From NCBI GenBank assembly GCA_028703175.1, contig JAQVNJ010000127.1:1-17711 (forward strand): a DNA stretch of 17,711 bases, read 5' to 3'. The notes beneath the pieces were generated by a model. The model searched no databases and had not been told where the DNA came from. It was given only the letters and a program-made list of their open reading frames with translations. The translations under genes and the position numbers were made by a program. Below, one piece after another: positions 14,749 through 17,711 of this stretch (within the stretch, counting starts at the first letter, position 1; every line of letters begins with the position of its first letter). This stretch comes from JAAYCB01 sp012744395. GTDB taxonomy: Bacteria > Planctomycetota > Planctomycetia > Pirellulales > Thermoguttaceae.

Positions 14749-15513
14749 CTCCGCAGAGACCTGGCAAACGAAATAGAACACAGACAAGATAGCCCTAATG
14801 AGGGAGGCGCCAACCGTGCCGACCTCGCCGCTACCGTTCACAGCGGGGTGAACCAAAATCACAAAGTCTTGCACTTACAGCAGTTAGCGCGACTTCTTGA
14901 TATCTTTCTGTTTGTATTCCAAGGTGCCAGGGGGAGGTCGCAGCGTTTTCCGTGGTACAGGGAAGTAAGCTCGTTGCGTTGGAGACGTTTTCCCCGTTCG
15001 GCTGTGATCAGAGAGGGCATACTTTAGCCATCGGGAGCTGATCTCGAGGCAGCCCGGGGCGCGGTTAGCGTGGCCGCTTGACACAGTCGCCGATGGTGAC
15101 AACGGCCGCGGGCGACGGGAACGTCGGCGCGCAGCAGGCGAACTACCGCGCGTTTCAGGCTTGGGCGCGTTTTTCGCCTTTTGCATCGGTATCGCGATGT
15201 TTGCAGCGTACGCATCGGCCCGTGGCTTGGGTGTGGCGGTGCTGCGTGTCGTCGCGTTTCTGATAGGCAGCGGTCTGCCGGCTTACGGCCACCGGTCTGC
15301 GGGAGAAGAAGGTGGGCAGGTTCAACCTCTCCAGACGGTAGTGGCCCCTTGATCACTGGTTCCTAACAGCGAAGCGCCTTTCAGCCAAACGGGGCCCAAG
15401 CGCATCGATCGCACGATCGCTCGTCCCCAAGGGGCAAGACTGGAATGCGTCGGCGAAGAATCGAAGCAATGGTTATGGATCTGCGCCTAGTTGGCAATGT
15501 TCGGCGCGCTGGC
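14749..15513. other. Intergenic region without a convincing gene
   Basis: About 765 bp between two minus-strand genes. Short frames exist on both strands but lack family motifs and ribosome sites. The most protein-like is a plus-strand frame at 15161-15352 (TTG start, 63 codons) with two hydrophobic segments, FFAFCIGIAMFAAYASARG and VAVLRVVAFLIGSGLPAYG; I do not call it a gene. A minus-strand frame ending at 14884 closes with PGTLEYKQKDIKKSR, which could be a decayed tail. Confidence 0.6.
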
Positions 15514-17418
15514 CTACTCCGATTCCGCAGTGATCGTCACCGTGACCTTGGCCGAGCGGACCGGTTCGTTAAGCCGAATGGCCAGCCGGATGGGGACGCG
15601 GCCGCGGGAGAGATTTTCGTGGATCTGTTCATCGACGATGGTGAAAGCCGCGCCGCCGGTGTCGATCGCAACGCGGAGGGCCGCATCGCCCTGGCCGATC
15701 CGCAGCCCGGCGCCGTCGGCCCGCCACTTTGAGAGCGTGATCAGGGCCGTTTCGAACGCGGCCGGCTCGGCCAACCGGATTTCGTCGGTGACGGCGAGCG
15801 AGCCGCGGCCCTGGCGCGAGAAGACAAACGTCCGCTCCAGCTTTTCGAGCCCCGGCACCGGATAGGCCGAGCGGAGATCCAGCGTGAGCGTGTCCGCCTG
15901 GTCGGTCAGCTCGGCCTTCAAGACCTTGGCGGCGGCGGCGCGCCCCGTCTTTTGCAGTGTCTCGGCGATTCGCGGCACCGGGTGGCCGAACGAGTTGAGC
16001 ACCTTGCTCTCGTAGCGCTTGCCGCTGAACGTCCGCGCGGTGTAGATTTCTCCGCCCGGATCGAGCAGCGGCGTCTCGCCGGCCAGGGCGACGACGTAGG
16101 ACCCGACGTCGTTGTGATTGTGATGCTCGGCGTTGTGCCCGCCCTTGAGCGCCGCGCCCATGCCGCGGGCGGGATCGTCCGGCCGGCAGATCATGATCCC
16201 CGCTTCGGAAAACCAGTCGCGCGGCGCGCGTCCCAGGCCGTCTTCGACCGCCGGGACCACGCTGGCCGAATTCTCGAACCCATACAGTCCCAGCGCGAAC
16301 AGGCTGCCCGACGGCCCGCCGGCCAGTCCCAGGCCCTTCTTCTCCACATCGCGCATCCCGAGGCGGAAGCGGCGGCTTAAGAAGGCCATCAGCCGCCCGG
16401 CCGGCCGGCTGCCGATCGAGCAATCGGCAAACGCCGGGTAGACGCCGGGGATAATCTCCATGCGGGGGCCGAACCGGGCGACCTCCTCGATCAGCGGGTC
16501 GGCGAACAGGTCGAGCCGCCCGCCGGTGGCCTGGAGCAGGGCTTCAGCCAACAGCGTGAAGTTGCCGAACCCATAGTTCCAATACCCCATGCCCTCGGAG
16601 CAGTATCCGTCGCCTGTAAAGCCCTGTTTGAAATACTCGCTGTACTTCTCGGCGGCCGCGGCGAACATCGCCCGCCGCGCGGCGGACCTTTCCATCGCCA
16701 GCGCCGTGCCGGTCACTCCCGCCATGCAGACGGCGTTCCAGTTGCTCGTGCCGGTCGGCCACCACAGGCGCGGCCGGCCGGTCTTGAGGTAGCTTTCCAT
16801 CGGTCCGAGCGTCCGCCGCTCCAGCTCGTCGCGGATCAACTGGCGGGTGGCCGGGCTGAGCCGCTCGCCGAGCCAGAAATGGGCCGTGGCCATGTCCCAG
16901 GAGATGGCCGCCACCGCCAGGTCGATCTCGATCGTCTTGCCCTCGAAATTCTCCAGGCGGCCGTCGTGGGCCGGCATGACCCACGTCTTCTCCGCGCAAA
17001 CCTGGCAAACCGCCTCCTCGATCGCCGGCAGGAATCGCCCCCGGTTCTCGATGCACTCGGCCAGCACCAGGGCGGGCACGCGGCCATGGCGCTCCCCGAG
17101 CACCCGCTGGCAACGCTCGCGGTTGCCGGTCCGCGAGAAATCGAGGAACAACTCGTCGGTCAGTTCCGGGATCGGCCGCTCCAGAAGCTGCTCGGCGCGG
17201 CGGACGACGCCGGAAAAGCCGGCCGCGGCGGCGACCTTCTCCCACGCCTGCCGGTCGCTGATCGCCGGCCCGACGCCCCGGGGCTCGGCGGGCAGCCAGC
17301 CGGCGATTTCGGCAATCCGCGCCGGATCGAGCGCGTCGGCCGCTTGCGCACCGGCGGCACAGAAGAGTCCGATTCCAATCAGAAGAATTCCCGTCGTGTA
17401 GACCAGGTTGCGAAGCAT
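15514..17418 (-). CDS. Secreted heparinase II/III-like polysaccharide lyase family protein
   Basis: Protein of 634 residues starting at the ATG at 17418, where GGAG lies 6 bases upstream and a classical signal peptide follows (LVYTTGILLIGIGLFCAAGA, predicted cleavage after AQA near residue 26). The frame is open 85 codons further upstream, but that part is not protein-like. The N-terminal half is an alpha-toroid type domain, including WWPTGTSNWNAVCMAG near residues 215-235. The C-terminal half has the Hep_II_III signature GGHNAEHHNHNDVGSYVV with HHNHND at 432-437, then LLDPGGEIYT and LNSFGHPVPRI. Such enzymes cleave uronic-acid-containing polysaccharides such as heparin-like glycans or alginate by beta-elimination; the substrate cannot be read here. 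No sulfatase or transporter gene is adjacent in the window. Confidence 0.9.
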   Translation of the reverse strand: MLRNLVYTTGILLIGIGLFCAAGAQAADALDPARIAEIAGWLPAEPRGVGPAISDRQAWEKVAAAAGFSGVVRRAEQLLERPIPELTDELFLDFSRTGNRERCQRVLGERHGRVPALVLAECIENRGRFLPAIEEAVCQVCAEKTWVMPAHDGRLENFEGKTIEIDLAVAAISWDMATAHFWLGERLSPATRQLIRDELERRTLGPMESYLKTGRPRLWWPTGTSNWNAVCMAGVTGTALAMERSAARRAMFAAAAEKYSEYFKQGFTGDGYCSEGMGYWNYGFGNFTLLAEALLQATGGRLDLFADPLIEEVARFGPRMEIIPGVYPAFADCSIGSRPAGRLMAFLSRRFRLGMRDVEKKGLGLAGGPSGSLFALGLYGFENSASVVPAVEDGLGRAPRDWFSEAGIMICRPDDPARGMGAALKGGHNAEHHNHNDVGSYVVALAGETPLLDPGGEIYTARTFSGKRYESKVLNSFGHPVPRIAETLQKTGRAAAAKVLKAELTDQADTLTLDLRSAYPVPGLEKLERTFVFSRQGRGSLAVTDEIRLAEPAAFETALITLSKWRADGAGLRIGQGDAALRVAIDTGGAAFTIVDEQIHENLSRGRVPIRLAIRLNEPVRSAKVTVTITAESE

Positions 17419-17612
17419 GGCTCTTCTCCAGGCGTGGTTTCCGGTTGCGGGGGCAAGCGAGGCGCGAGCCCCCCCGTGGCGGCTTCGCGCCGCCGACAGC
17501 CGGCGGAGCGTGACCGCGGCGCCGCCGTCCATTAAACTCGATATGCCGCGTGGATTCCAGGCGCGAGGTTTCAACACCTTTTGTCGTATCTGTCCATTTT
17601 GAAAACTGATCT

Positions 17613-17640
17613 TTGTCGTGATCCGCGAATCGTTTAGATT
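17613..17640 (+). promoter_or_regulatory. Putative promoter just before the right-edge gene
   Basis: TTGTCG (17613-17618) and TAGATT (17635-17640) are separated by 16 bp. The -10 ends 6 bases before the ATG at 17647, which would give an almost leaderless transcript. No Shine-Dalgarno sequence is present. Confidence 0.35.
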
Positions 17641-17646
17641 TTCGGC

Positions 17647-17711
17647 ATGACGATTGATGAACTCGAAGAACAACTCCGCCAGCGTGACGCCTTGATCGCG
17701 AAGCAGGCTGC
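17647..17711 (+). CDS. Start of an unidentified gene with heptad-like N-terminus (3' end outside window)
   Basis: Only 21 codons are visible: MTIDELEEQLRQRDALIAKQ and one more. The spacing of Leu and Ile suggests a coiled coil. Several IS66-family transposases begin this way, as do many unrelated coiled-coil proteins, so a transposase is only a guess. Divergent from the heparinase-like gene, with 228 bp between starts. Confidence 0.45.
   Translation, partial: MTIDELEEQLRQRDALIAKQA

Noticed and set aside
17419..17673. 85-codon upstream extension of the heparinase-like gene
   Set aside because: A signal peptide and GGAG ribosome site fit the ATG at 17418; the extension is basic, low in hydrophobic pattern and lies in the divergent promoter region.

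Overview
The window looks like a chromosomal segment of a high-GC planctomycete, most likely in or near the order Pirellulales. The evidence is family content: two DUF1559 pseudopilin-like proteins with the FTLVELLVVIAIIGILIALL leader and a C-terminal H-X9-DG motif, small lipoproteins with a transthyretin-like fold, a Tat-exported Gfo/Idh/MocA oxidoreductase, a Uma2 (DUF820) protein, a secreted heparinase II/III-like protein, and decayed fragments of an ECF sigma factor and a PKD-type adhesin. No rRNA, tRNA or CRISPR array was seen. Most long open frames here are GC-driven shadows; I kept one frame per locus.

Layout. Positions 1-4308 (minus strand) read dapB, then a cytochrome b-type membrane subunit, then a five-haem PDZ-containing cytochrome c that runs off the left edge; a tandem 122-bp repeat sits between the last two. 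Positions 4549-5112 (plus) hold a Uma2-family protein whose first catalytic Asp appears replaced by Gly, followed by a repeat/hairpin element. Positions 5247-6795 (minus) hold a DUF1559 protein and a lipoprotein. Positions 7134-10349 (plus) hold a small sensorless histidine kinase and a Ski2/Mtr4-like helicase. Positions 10374-11732 (minus) hold the Gfo/Idh/MocA oxidoreductase. Positions 11733-13092 are a gene graveyard: a dimethylformamidase-like C-terminal scrap, an in-frame sigma-factor/PKD chimera and dispersed repeats. Positions 13093-14620 (minus) repeat the DUF1559 plus lipoprotein arrangement. After about 0.9 kb with no convincing gene comes a heparinase II/III-like protein (15514-17418, minus), and at the right edge the start of a plus-strand gene with a heptad-like N-terminus.

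How the parts may work together. The cytochrome b/c pair fits a quinol:cytochrome c oxidoreductase (alternative complex III or bc-like) whose haem-b and Rieske subunits would lie outside the window. The two DUF1559-lipoprotein pairs have the same gene order, similar gaps and near-identical promoters (TTGACT, 17-bp spacer, -10), so they look like paralogous two-gene units for cell-surface or secreted products. I found no clear defence island. The least ordinary items are the sigma/PKD fusion scrap, the promoter-matched DUF1559 units, the repeat abutting the cytochrome c start codon, and the Uma2 active-site change.
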